Below, piece after piece: positions 43,513-52,533 of a stretch of 64,000 bases of DNA. A program made the translations under genes and the position numbers. Position 1 is the stretch's first letter, and the number at the start of each line of letters is the position of its first letter. The stretch spans positions 1,798,001 through 1,862,000 of the forward strand of contig NZ_JABBGB010000001.1 in NCBI RefSeq assembly GCF_012927185.1, written 5' to 3'. Under the pieces are notes generated by a model. It made no database searches. It worked only from the letters and a program-made list of their open reading frames with translations, and was not told the DNA's origin. The DNA comes from Pseudoflavitalea sp. G-6-1-2 (GTDB lineage: Bacteria; Bacteroidota; Bacteroidia; Chitinophagales; Chitinophagaceae).

Positions 43513-44790
43513 ATGTTGTATCACTTAACAGAATGGCTTAAAGAACTCGGAGTGAAATTCCCTGGGAGCGCATTGTTCCAGTTCATTACATCCCGCGTAA
43601 TGCTGGCCGTTATTCTCTCACTGCTCATCACCACCGTGTTCGGCAAAAAGCTGATCAAATATCTGCTGAAGAAGCAGGTGGGCGAATCTGTGCGCGACCT
43701 CGGTCTCGCAGGTGAACAACAAAAGAAAGGAACGCCAACAATGGGTGGACTGATCATCATCCTCGCCATTCTGGTTCCCACTTTGCTGCTGGCAGATCTC
43801 AACAAGGCGTATATCCGCCTCATGATCTTCGCCACTGTATGGCTCGGCATCATCGGTTTCATCGACGATTACCTGAAACTCCGCGCCAAGAAACTCGCGC
43901 AGAAACAAGGTGTAGCATATAAAAAAGGAGACAAAGACGGATTGGCGGGATGGTTCAAAGTACTCGGACAAGTAGTATTAGGTATTGTGGTAGCCTGCGT
44001 GATCCTCTTTAATGATAACACAAAAGTTCTGAGAGATTATACCGGTCCGGTTAACGCGAATGATACCACCATCATCAAACGCACACTCGACGGTAAAACA
44101 AAATATTTCGTGCAGGCTGATGCACCCATCACCACCATTCCATTTGTGAAGAGCCATGAGTTCAACTATTCCAAGTTGCTGCCGGAAGCGCTTCGCGGAT
44201 TCACCTGGTTGCTCTACATCGTGATCGTGATCTTTATTGTGACAGCGGTTTCTAACGGTGCCAATATCACCGACGGACTGGATGGGCTTGCAACCGGCAC
44301 CAGCGCTATCATTGGGGCCTGTCTCGGCATCTTCGCATATGCTAGCGGCAACTTGCGGTTTGCGGAATACCTGAACATCATGTACATCCCCAATCTCGGT
44401 GAGCTGAGCATCTTCATCGGTGCCATGATCGGGGCCTGTATCGGATTTCTCTGGTACAATGCCTATCCCGCACAGGTGTTCATGGGCGATACGGGCAGCC
44501 TTACACTCGGTGGCATCATCGCAGCGCTGGCCATCATCGTAAGAAAAGAATTATTGATCCCGATCTTCTGTGGTGTGTTTCTGGTAGAAGTGCTGAGTGT
44601 AACACTGCAGGTAAGTTGGTTCAAGTATACGAAAAAGAAATACGGAGAAGGAAGAAGGATATTCCTCATGAGTCCGCTGCATCACCACTATCAGAAGCTG
44701 GGATATCATGAAGCGAAAATTGTAACAAGGTTCTGGATTGTAACACTGTTGTGCGTTGTGTTCTCTGTAGTAACAATGAAGATCAGATAA
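43513..44790 (+). CDS. mraY: Phospho-MurNAc-pentapeptide translocase MraY
   Basis: The 425-residue multi-span protein carries the MraY signatures KKGTPTMGGLIII, FIDDYLKLRAKK (catalytic Asp pair) and ITDGLDGLATG. The loop at about 165-240 (DNTKVLRDYTGPV and following) is longer than in proteobacterial MraY, as usual in Bacteroidota. It makes lipid I at the inner membrane. Its stop overlaps the murD start by one base (TAATG). Confidence 0.96.
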   Translation: MLYHLTEWLKELGVKFPGSALFQFITSRVMLAVILSLLITTVFGKKLIKYLLKKQVGESVRDLGLAGEQQKKGTPTMGGLIIILAILVPTLLLADLNKAYIRLMIFATVWLGIIGFIDDYLKLRAKKLAQKQGVAYKKGDKDGLAGWFKVLGQVVLGIVVACVILFNDNTKVLRDYTGPVNANDTTIIKRTLDGKTKYFVQADAPITTIPFVKSHEFNYSKLLPEALRGFTWLLYIVIVIFIVTAVSNGANITDGLDGLATGTSAIIGACLGIFAYASGNLRFAEYLNIMYIPNLGELSIFIGAMIGACIGFLWYNAYPAQVFMGDTGSLTLGGIIAALAIIVRKELLIPIFCGVFLVEVLSVTLQVSWFKYTKKKYGEGRRIFLMSPLHHHYQKLGYHEAKIVTRFWIVTLLCVVFSVVTMKIR

Positions 44791-46130
44791 TGGCAAAAAG
44801 ATTGATCATACTGGGAGCCGGTGAAAGCGGAGTAGGAGCAGCCATTCTCGGCAAGCTGAAAGGATACGATGTGTTCGTATCCGACGGCGGAACCATTGCC
44901 GATAAATACAGGAAAGAACTGGAAGCGCATGGCATTGCTTACGAAGCAGGCAGCCATTCCGAAGCCACCATCCTGAATGCTGATGAAGTGATGAAGAGCC
45001 CCGGCATTCCCGAAAAGAATGAACTGGTAAAAAAGATCCGCAAGCAAGGCATTCCCATTATCAGCGAGATAGAGCTGGCGTATCGTTACAAAGGCAACAG
45101 CCGTATCGTCGGCATCACCGGCGCAAACGGAAAAACCACCACCACTTCGCTCACTTATCATATCTGCAAAACAGCAGGACTGGATGTGGCGCTCGTTGGA
45201 AACATCGGTTATTCCTTTGCCAAACAGGTGGCCCTCGATCCGAAAGAGCTGTACGTTGCCGAGATCAGCAGCTTTCAGCTCGATGATATCAAAGAGTTCA
45301 GACCAGATGTGGCTATCCTCACCAATATCACAGAAGATCATCTGGACAGATACGAGTATAAGTTTGAGAATTACATAAAAAGCAAGTTCAGGATCGTTGA
45401 AAACCAAACTGCCAACGATCACTTTATTTATTGTGAAGACGATCCTGTAACGATGGAGTATATCGGACGGTTCGCTATCAAATCTAACCTATTACCATTT
45501 ACTATGAACAAAGAGCCAAACCAAGGAGGATACATCAAAAACGGCCAAATGACTGTTGCGACTGGTGATGAGAAAATGCAAATGAGCGTTTATGATTTCA
45601 CTCTCAAAGGAAAGCACAATCAATACAACACGATGGCAGCAGGTATCGCGGGTTCCGTACTCGGCATCCGTAAAGAGAAGATCCGTGATGCAGTTCAGAC
45701 CTTCGAAAGCCTGGAGCATCGTATGGAGTTTGTAACCACTGTGCGCGGCGTTGACTTCATCAACGACAGCAAGGCTACAAACGTAAACAGTACATGGTAT
45801 GCACTGGAGAGCATGGAGAAACCAACCATCCTCATTCTCGGCGGTGTAGACAAAGGCAACGACTACAGCTCCATGATGGACCTGGTGAAAGAGAAAGTGA
45901 AAGCCATTGTAGCCATGGGTACCGACAACAGAAAGATCCACGAAGCTTTCCAGAACGATGTTCCCGTGATCGTGAACACAGGCAATGCACGCGAAGCCGT
46001 TCATGCAGCTTTCCACCTCGCCAACAAAGGTGATGTAGTTCTGCTGAGCCCTGCTTGCGCCAGCTTCGATCTGTTCAAGAACTATGAAGACAGAGGCACC
46101 CAGTTCAAAGATGCCGTGAAAGAATTGTAA
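44790..46130 (+). CDS. murD: UDP-MurNAc-L-Ala:D-Glu ligase MurD
   Basis: From ATG 44790 the protein has 446 residues, with IILGAGESGVGAAILG at the N-terminus, ATP loop GITGANGKTTTTSL, EISSFQLDD, NDSKATN, and the C-terminal LLSPACASFDLF motif. It adds D-glutamate to UDP-MurNAc-L-Ala. I rejected a start 13 codons upstream because it lies inside mraY. Confidence 0.97.
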   Translation: MAKRLIILGAGESGVGAAILGKLKGYDVFVSDGGTIADKYRKELEAHGIAYEAGSHSEATILNADEVMKSPGIPEKNELVKKIRKQGIPIISEIELAYRYKGNSRIVGITGANGKTTTTSLTYHICKTAGLDVALVGNIGYSFAKQVALDPKELYVAEISSFQLDDIKEFRPDVAILTNITEDHLDRYEYKFENYIKSKFRIVENQTANDHFIYCEDDPVTMEYIGRFAIKSNLLPFTMNKEPNQGGYIKNGQMTVATGDEKMQMSVYDFTLKGKHNQYNTMAAGIAGSVLGIRKEKIRDAVQTFESLEHRMEFVTTVRGVDFINDSKATNVNSTWYALESMEKPTILILGGVDKGNDYSSMMDLVKEKVKAIVAMGTDNRKIHEAFQNDVPVIVNTGNAREAVHAAFHLANKGDVVLLSPACASFDLFKNYEDRGTQFKDAVKEL

Positions 46131-46139
46131 TAACCGATC

Positions 46140-47405
46140 ATGAGCAATAGCAGAGACATATCCTTCGATGAGTTGACCAGTCCCCAGAAAATGGGGAACA
46201 GGTTGTGGAGTAAGACCCGTGGTGACAAAGTCATCTGGGCTGCGGTACTGCTATTGGCATTGGTGTCGGTACTGGTAGTGTACAGCTCCACAGGATTGCT
46301 GGCCTACAAAATGAACAAAGGCAATACCGAGATCTATCTGTTCAAACAGGTTGCGTTCATTGCAGTGGGTATGGCGGTGATCTATTTCTCGCACAGAGTT
46401 AATTACACCATCTACACACGCGTGGCGCGGATACTGTTTCTCGTTTCGATACCATTACTGATCTACACCTACTTCTTCGGGGTGAGGCTGAACGAAGGAA
46501 GCCGATGGCTCAGGCTCCCGATCATCAACCTCACCATCCAAACGTCGGATCTCGCCAAGCTCGCACTGTTCATGTATCTGGGGCGGTTGTTGAGCAAGAA
46601 GCAGGATGTGATAAAAGATTTCAGAAAAGGCTTTATTCCTGTGATCACTCCGGTAGTGATCATTTGTGCATTGATAGCCCCCGCGAACCTTTCAACAGCA
46701 CTGATGGTTGGTGCAACCAGCATGTTGCTGCTGTTCATTGGTCGCGTTAACGGAAAACACCTGCTGATGACAATCGGCGTGGCGCTTGTGCCGGTGATCA
46801 TTCTCGTTACCATCGCAGTGGCTTACTACGATAAATCCGAAGGACGATCGAAAGACCTTCCTGCGATGCTCGAAGTTGGCCGTATGCCCACCTGGATAAA
46901 ACGTGTACAGAATTTCGTATACGACAACAAACAGCTGGATAAGGACGAGAACTATCAGATCAACCAATCGAAAATAGCCATCAGCAAAGGTGGCATTCTC
47001 GGACTCGGACCCGGCAACAGCGAAACAAGAAACTTTTTGCCTCACCCTTATTCAGACTTCATCTATGCCATCATCATAGAAGAATATGGAATACTGGGTG
47101 GTGCCATCATCATATTTATCTACCTGATCTTTTTGTTCAGGTGTATACGCATCTTCAGAAAATGCCCGTATGCATTCGGCGCATTTCTGGCATTGGGACT
47201 GAGTTTCACACTGGTGATACAGGCCCTGATCAATATGGCGGTAACAGTGAATCTCTTCCCCGTAACAGGTGTAACCCTGCCGTTGGTGAGTATGGGAGGA
47301 AGCAGTTTTCTCTTTACCTGTCTGGCTATTGGCATCATTCTGAGTGTGGCGAGGAACGTAGAACAACTCGAAGGAAAAGAACCGGTACCCGAAGTAAACG
47401 CATAG
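46140..47405 (+). CDS. ftsW: Septal peptidoglycan glycosyltransferase FtsW
   Basis: The 421-residue SEDS protein has about ten membrane spans. Family motifs are VVYSSTGLLA near the N-terminus, GVRLNEGSRWLRL, the conserved GLGPGNSETRNFLPHPYSDF loop with the catalytic-region Asp, and TGVTLPLVSMGGSSFL. It polymerises lipid II together with FtsI. The unusual N-terminal 35 residues are charged and cytoplasmic. Confidence 0.96.
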   Translation: MSNSRDISFDELTSPQKMGNRLWSKTRGDKVIWAAVLLLALVSVLVVYSSTGLLAYKMNKGNTEIYLFKQVAFIAVGMAVIYFSHRVNYTIYTRVARILFLVSIPLLIYTYFFGVRLNEGSRWLRLPIINLTIQTSDLAKLALFMYLGRLLSKKQDVIKDFRKGFIPVITPVVIICALIAPANLSTALMVGATSMLLLFIGRVNGKHLLMTIGVALVPVIILVTIAVAYYDKSEGRSKDLPAMLEVGRMPTWIKRVQNFVYDNKQLDKDENYQINQSKIAISKGGILGLGPGNSETRNFLPHPYSDFIYAIIIEEYGILGGAIIIFIYLIFLFRCIRIFRKCPYAFGAFLALGLSFTLVIQALINMAVTVNLFPVTGVTLPLVSMGGSSFLFTCLAIGIILSVARNVEQLEGKEPVPEVNA

Positions 47406-47417
47406 CGAACTGAAATC

Positions 47418-48530
47418 ATGAGCACGAGCAATCAACATAGCGGAAAACGAATCATCATAGCAGGAGGCGGAACAGGCGGACATATTTTCCCCGCCATCGC
47501 AATCGCCAATGCACTGAAGAAAGCCGATCCATCCATCGAGATACTGTTCATCGGAGCGAAAGGAAAAATGGAAATGGAGAAAGTGCCGCAGGCAGGTTAT
47601 ACCATCAAGGGTATCGACATTGCCGGATTCAACAGAAGTTCTTTGCTTAAAAATATCGGACTGCCATTCAAGCTCATCAAAAGCTTCTTTCAGGTAAGAA
47701 AGATCGTGAATGAGTTTGGTCCGGCTGCCGCCATCGGTGTTGGTGGATATTCCACTTTTCCTGTACTGAAATATGCACAGGCAAAAGGAATTCCCACTTT
47801 CATTCACGAATCGAATTCGTTTGCAGGCAAGAGCAATATGATGCTCGGAAAAAATGCAACGAAAATATTTGTGGCAACAGATGGCATGGAGAAATTTTTT
47901 CCGGCCGCAAAGTTGCAGATAACGGGCAATCCTGTTCGCGAAGCGATCGTGCAGCAGCATGTAACGCGTGAAGAAGCGAGCAGAAGTTTCGGCCTCGATC
48001 CTGCAAAGGAAACGGTGCTGGTAACCGGTGGAAGCCTTGGTGCCAAAGGCATCAACGAAGCCATCGATGCAGAGCTGGAAGCGTTTGCGCAGAACAATGT
48101 GCAGCTGATCTGGCAAACCGGAAAGCCTTATGCAGCAAAGGCTGCGGCCCGTGTGAAAGGATTCGACAATGTGTGGACCGATGCATTCATCACTAAGATG
48201 GAGAACGCATATGCAGCAGCAGATATTGTGGTGTCGCGTTCCGGAGCCATGGCCATCGCTGAATTATGTGTGCAGAAGAAACCGGCTGTTTTTGTTCCTT
48301 ATCCGTTCTCTGCAGAGGATCATCAGACGGTGAATGCGAAACATCTGGTAGACAAAGATGCCGGACTGCTGGTGAAGGATAGTGAAGCGAGAGAGAAACT
48401 GGTTCCAACAGTAATTGCACTGGCAAAGAACGAAGCACAACAACGCGAACTGCAGCAGAACATCGGCAAGCTGGCCGTAACCAATGCAGATCAGCAGATC
48501 GCAACAACAATTTTAGAAGCAATCAAATAA
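47418..48530 (+). CDS. murG: UDP-GlcNAc transferase MurG (lipid II synthesis)
   Basis: The 370-residue GT-B enzyme has the G-loop IIIAGGGTGGHIFPAIAIA (residues about 12-30), the second Gly-rich loop VTGGSLGAKGINE, and SRSGAMAIAELC in the nucleotide-binding C-domain. It transfers GlcNAc to lipid I on the cytoplasmic face. It is 12 bp downstream of ftsW. Confidence 0.97.
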   Translation: MSTSNQHSGKRIIIAGGGTGGHIFPAIAIANALKKADPSIEILFIGAKGKMEMEKVPQAGYTIKGIDIAGFNRSSLLKNIGLPFKLIKSFFQVRKIVNEFGPAAAIGVGGYSTFPVLKYAQAKGIPTFIHESNSFAGKSNMMLGKNATKIFVATDGMEKFFPAAKLQITGNPVREAIVQQHVTREEASRSFGLDPAKETVLVTGGSLGAKGINEAIDAELEAFAQNNVQLIWQTGKPYAAKAAARVKGFDNVWTDAFITKMENAYAAADIVVSRSGAMAIAELCVQKKPAVFVPYPFSAEDHQTVNAKHLVDKDAGLLVKDSEAREKLVPTVIALAKNEAQQRELQQNIGKLAVTNADQQIATTILEAIK

Positions 48531-48553
48531 GCGGCAGCAATGCCACAGGATAT

Positions 48554-49918
48554 ATGGTTCAATTGGAAGACATAAAAAAGGTATACTTCATCGGCATCGG
48601 TGGAATCGGAATGAGCGCCATTGCGCGCTACTTCAAATTCCACGGACGTGAAGTGAGCGGATACGACAAAACTGAAACAGTGCTCACAAAGCAACTGACA
48701 GCAGAAGGTATTCCCGTTCACTACGACGACAATCTGGAGCTGGCTCCCAAAGATGCCGACCTGGTTGTGTATACACCTGCCATTCCGAAAAACCATAGCG
48801 AACTGAACTGGTATCAGAACAGCCACATTCCTCTGATGAAACGCAGTGAAGTGCTGGGTGTGATCACTGCCGGTTCATTCAATATCTGCGTGGCAGGCAC
48901 GCATGGCAAAACCACCATCACTACCATGATTGCGCATATCCTCCGCGATACCGGATACGGATGCAATGCCTTCCTCGGTGGAGTGGCCGTGAATTACAAC
49001 AGCAACTACTGGAGTAACGAACGCAATGTATGTGTGGTGGAAGCAGATGAATACGACAGGAGTTTCCTTCGTCTCAGTCCGGATATCGCCGTGATCACTG
49101 CCATGGATGCAGATCACCTCGATATCTACGGAACACCAGAGGCAATGGAAGAAGCCTATATCGAATTCTCCAGAAGAGTGAAACAGGGAGGATGGATGAT
49201 CAGCAAGCATGGTCTCAAGAGAAGCGATGCACTGGAATCTACTCACCAGATCACTTACAGTCTGCACGATAAAAATGCAGACATCCATACGGACAATATC
49301 CGCATGGAGAACGGCAGTTACCATTTCGATGTGATCACGCGCCTCTGGCAGCTGAAAGATATCACACTCAATATGGGCGGATTGCATAACGTAGAGAACA
49401 TCACTGCTGCCATCATGATAGCACATCATCTCGGCATAGCAGACGATAAGATAAAAGCGGCAGTAGCCAGTTTCAAAGGAGTGAAGCGCCGGTTCGAGTA
49501 CATGATCAAAACACCATCGCTGGTGTTTGTGGACGATTACGCGCACCATCCCGAAGAGCTGCGGGCATTGATCAGCGGAGCGCGCAAGCTCTTCCCCGAC
49601 AAGAAATGCACCGTGATATTTCAACCGCATCTCTTCACCCGCACGCGCGACTTCGCAAAGGAATTTGCCGAAAGTCTCGATCTGGCGGACGAAGTAGTGC
49701 TGTTGCCGATCTATCCTGCGAGGGAATTACCCATCGAAGGAGTGACCAGCAGTCTGATACTCGACCAGATGACTTTGGAAAACAAACAAATTCTGGACAA
49801 GCCGCAGATCCTGGAATACATCAAACAAAATCAGAAAGAGAACTGGTTGTTGATCACAGCCGGCGCAGGAGATATCGATACCCTGCTTCAGCCGATCAAA
49901 ACCATGCTGACACAATAA
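48554..49918 (+). CDS. murC: UDP-MurNAc:L-alanine ligase MurC
   Basis: The 454-residue Mur ligase has VYFIGIGGIGMSAIARY at the N-terminus, ATP loop AGTHGKTTITTMIAH, VEADEYDRSF and YAHHPEELRA. These features separate MurC from the other Mur ligases. It adds L-alanine to UDP-MurNAc. Its position after murG and before ftsQ, with no ddl gene between, is the usual Bacteroidota order. Confidence 0.97.
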   Translation: MVQLEDIKKVYFIGIGGIGMSAIARYFKFHGREVSGYDKTETVLTKQLTAEGIPVHYDDNLELAPKDADLVVYTPAIPKNHSELNWYQNSHIPLMKRSEVLGVITAGSFNICVAGTHGKTTITTMIAHILRDTGYGCNAFLGGVAVNYNSNYWSNERNVCVVEADEYDRSFLRLSPDIAVITAMDADHLDIYGTPEAMEEAYIEFSRRVKQGGWMISKHGLKRSDALESTHQITYSLHDKNADIHTDNIRMENGSYHFDVITRLWQLKDITLNMGGLHNVENITAAIMIAHHLGIADDKIKAAVASFKGVKRRFEYMIKTPSLVFVDDYAHHPEELRALISGARKLFPDKKCTVIFQPHLFTRTRDFAKEFAESLDLADEVVLLPIYPARELPIEGVTSSLILDQMTLENKQILDKPQILEYIKQNQKENWLLITAGAGDIDTLLQPIKTMLTQ

Positions 49919-49933
49919 GGAACAGTTGATACA

Positions 49934-50986
49934 ATGGCTAAAAAGGGAAAAGCAAAGAAAGTACTCATCTTCTTACTCTGGTTGATCATCGGAGTAACAG
50001 TGATTGTACTGTCTGTGAAAGCCATGAATCAACGCAGTGATGATACCTGCAAAGGATACGATATCGAAATCGCAGGTGGAGGAGATCACTGGTTCATCGA
50101 CAAAAAAGATATTCTGGCAGTACTTTCCAACGACGGAGCAAAAGTTATTCGTGGCCGTTCGCTAAAATCGTTCGATCTTCGCGCGCTCGAAAATAAACTG
50201 GAGACATCACCATGGGTGAAAGATGCCAATCTGTTCTTTGATAATAACAATGTATTGCGCGTATCCATTACAGAAAGTGAACCGCTTGCGAGGATCTTTA
50301 CTGTAACAGGAAATAGTTTTTACATCGACAGCGCGGGCAACCGGCTGCCGTTGAGTTCCAAGCTGTCTGCAAGATTGCCTGTGTTTACAGCATTCCCTAC
50401 AGACAAAGCAAAACTCGGAACGGCAGACAGCGCATTGATGGCAGATATCAGGATGATGAGCGCCTTTATGCTGAAAGATCCTTTGTGGATGGCTCAGATA
50501 GCGCAGGTAGATATCACACCGGACAGAAAGTTTGAAATGATACCCACCATCGGGCGTCACGTGATAGAGTTTGGAAACGGAACAGATTATGAAAAGAAAT
50601 TCCGCAGACTGCTGATCTTCTACAAAGATGTGCTCAGCAAAACCGGAATGGACACGTATAGCAGAATCAATGTGCAGTTCGAGCGTCAGGTGATTGGAGT
50701 AAGAGGAGGAGCTGCACCGCCCCCTAAGCCTTTGCCCGTATTGGCAGATAGTGCATTCAGCCGCACTACCTCCACCTTATCGGCAGCGAAGGTGAATACG
50801 GTTAACACCGAAAAACCACCCATAGATTCCAGGCCTGTACCGAAACGGACTAACCAACCCAACGGTAAGAAAAATCCACCTTCGAAAAGCCGTTCCTATG
50901 AAACCCCGGCTAAACCGTTGAATGTTCAGGCGAAGCCAACGGATAACAGACCCAAGGCAGTTATGCCAAAACCCAATTCCCATTAG
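49934..50986 (+). CDS. ftsQ: Cell-division protein FtsQ with extended C-terminal tail
   Basis: The 350-residue bitopic protein has a basic cytoplasmic start (KKGKAKK), one span (about 9-28), a POTRA domain at about 40-115 (DKKDILAVLSNDGAKVIRGRS, SPWVKDANLFF) and a FtsQ beta-domain (about 115-240). The last 90 residues or so are Pro/Lys/Ser/Asn-rich and look disordered. FtsQ recruits FtsB/L to the septum. Confidence 0.9.
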   Translation: MAKKGKAKKVLIFLLWLIIGVTVIVLSVKAMNQRSDDTCKGYDIEIAGGGDHWFIDKKDILAVLSNDGAKVIRGRSLKSFDLRALENKLETSPWVKDANLFFDNNNVLRVSITESEPLARIFTVTGNSFYIDSAGNRLPLSSKLSARLPVFTAFPTDKAKLGTADSALMADIRMMSAFMLKDPLWMAQIAQVDITPDRKFEMIPTIGRHVIEFGNGTDYEKKFRRLLIFYKDVLSKTGMDTYSRINVQFERQVIGVRGGAAPPPKPLPVLADSAFSRTTSTLSAAKVNTVNTEKPPIDSRPVPKRTNQPNGKKNPPSKSRSYETPAKPLNVQAKPTDNRPKAVMPKPNSH

Positions 50987-51053
50987 CGAAGAACCGTCAA
51001 TAACTAAAAAAAACAAACTAGTCAGATAACAACAACTAAAAACAGGATAATTT

Positions 51054-52433
51054 ATGAACAATGAGCAACAACCCATCATCGTTGGGCTGGATATCGGCAC
51101 AACGAAGATCGCAGCGATTGCGGGTCGAAAGAACGAATACGGGAAACTGGAGATCATTGGGTTTGGTCGTGCTAACTCCAACGGAGTAAAACATGGCCAG
51201 GTTTTGAACATCGATGAAACCATCAAGGCCATTCAGATGGCGCTTGACAACTGCTATGCTTCCAATCCCAATCTCGAGATCAATGAAGTGTACGTAGGTA
51301 TTGCCGGTCATCATATCAAGAGCCTGCAAACCCGCGGTGATATTGTGCGTCAGCATACCGAAGAGGAGATCACTCATCGCGAGATCGACCAGCTTATCGC
51401 AGATCAATACAAAACTTATATCCCTGCAGGAGATCAGATCATCGATGTGATCCCACAGGAATTTACGGTTGACAACTTTCAGAACATCCCTAATCCAATC
51501 GGATATGGCGGTGTGAAGATCGGCGCCAACTTCCACATCATCACCGGCGACAAAAATGCCATCCGCAATATCAACCGTGCCGTTGAGAAGAGTGGACTGC
51601 ATACCAAAGACCTGGTGCTGCAACCGCTGGCATCTGCTGCGGCTGTGATGGGACACGAAGACCTGGAAGCAGGTGTTGCCATTGTTGACATTGGTGGTGG
51701 TACAACCGACCTCGCCGTGTTCTATGAAGGTATCCTGAAACATACAGCAGTAATTCCTTTCGGAGGAGAAAATATCACCAACGACATCAAGACCGGCCTC
51801 GGTGTTCTCAAAACCCAGGCTGAGCAGATGAAGGTGCAATTCGGAAGCGCACTGGCCAATGAAGCAAAAGGCAATGCGTTCATCACTATTCCCGGTCTCC
51901 GAGGCATGCCTGCAAAAGAGATCAGCGTGAAGAACCTCGCCAACATCATTCAGGCGCGTATGAATGAGATCATGGATTTTGTGACCTACCATCTCAAACA
52001 GGTTGGGTTGGATAACCGCACATTGAATGGCGGCATCGTGCTCACTGGTGGTGGTGCGCAACTGCGTCACCTGATTCAGCTGACAGAATATGTAACCGGA
52101 CTGAATGCAAGAATCGGTTTCCCTACCGAGCATCTCGCAGCCGGACATATCGAGGAGCTGGCCAAACCAACTTACTCAACCTGTATCGGTCTTATCCTCA
52201 AAGGATATTCCGATTACGAGAACAACCGTAAACAATTCGAACACCAGTTCAGAAAAGTGGAAATTCCAGAAGCGCTGAAAAAAGCAGCGATCGAGGAAAA
52301 GGTTATGGAAGAACCTGTAGAAATGGAGCAATCCGAAAAAGTAAAGAATCGCAAAGGGATCAAAGACTTCTGGGGCAAGTTCAAAGATGGTATCATCGAC
52401 TTGTTCAAAGAAGAAGAAGATCACGCTCTTTAA
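51054..52433 (+). CDS. ftsA: Cell-division actin homologue FtsA
   Basis: The 459-residue protein has actin-like phosphate motifs (IVGLDIGTTKIAAIAG at 8-23, VAIVDIGGGTTDLAVF, GGIVLTGGGAQLRHL) and the SHS2/1C domain region at about 85-165. The C-terminus (GIKDFWGKFKDGIIDLF) is an amphipathic helix, the expected membrane-targeting sequence that ties FtsZ to the membrane. It is separated from ftsZ by 100 bp. Confidence 0.96.
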   Translation: MNNEQQPIIVGLDIGTTKIAAIAGRKNEYGKLEIIGFGRANSNGVKHGQVLNIDETIKAIQMALDNCYASNPNLEINEVYVGIAGHHIKSLQTRGDIVRQHTEEEITHREIDQLIADQYKTYIPAGDQIIDVIPQEFTVDNFQNIPNPIGYGGVKIGANFHIITGDKNAIRNINRAVEKSGLHTKDLVLQPLASAAAVMGHEDLEAGVAIVDIGGGTTDLAVFYEGILKHTAVIPFGGENITNDIKTGLGVLKTQAEQMKVQFGSALANEAKGNAFITIPGLRGMPAKEISVKNLANIIQARMNEIMDFVTYHLKQVGLDNRTLNGGIVLTGGGAQLRHLIQLTEYVTGLNARIGFPTEHLAAGHIEELAKPTYSTCIGLILKGYSDYENNRKQFEHQFRKVEIPEALKKAAIEEKVMEEPVEMEQSEKVKNRKGIKDFWGKFKDGIIDLFKEEEDHAL

Positions 52434-52533
52434 CCCCCGGAACCCGACCGATTTTTACTAACCCATTATTAGAAACAGTCTCCGGATGGGCTTTCAGGTG
52501 AGTAGAGGCCTGGTGAGACACAAAACGAAAGCT

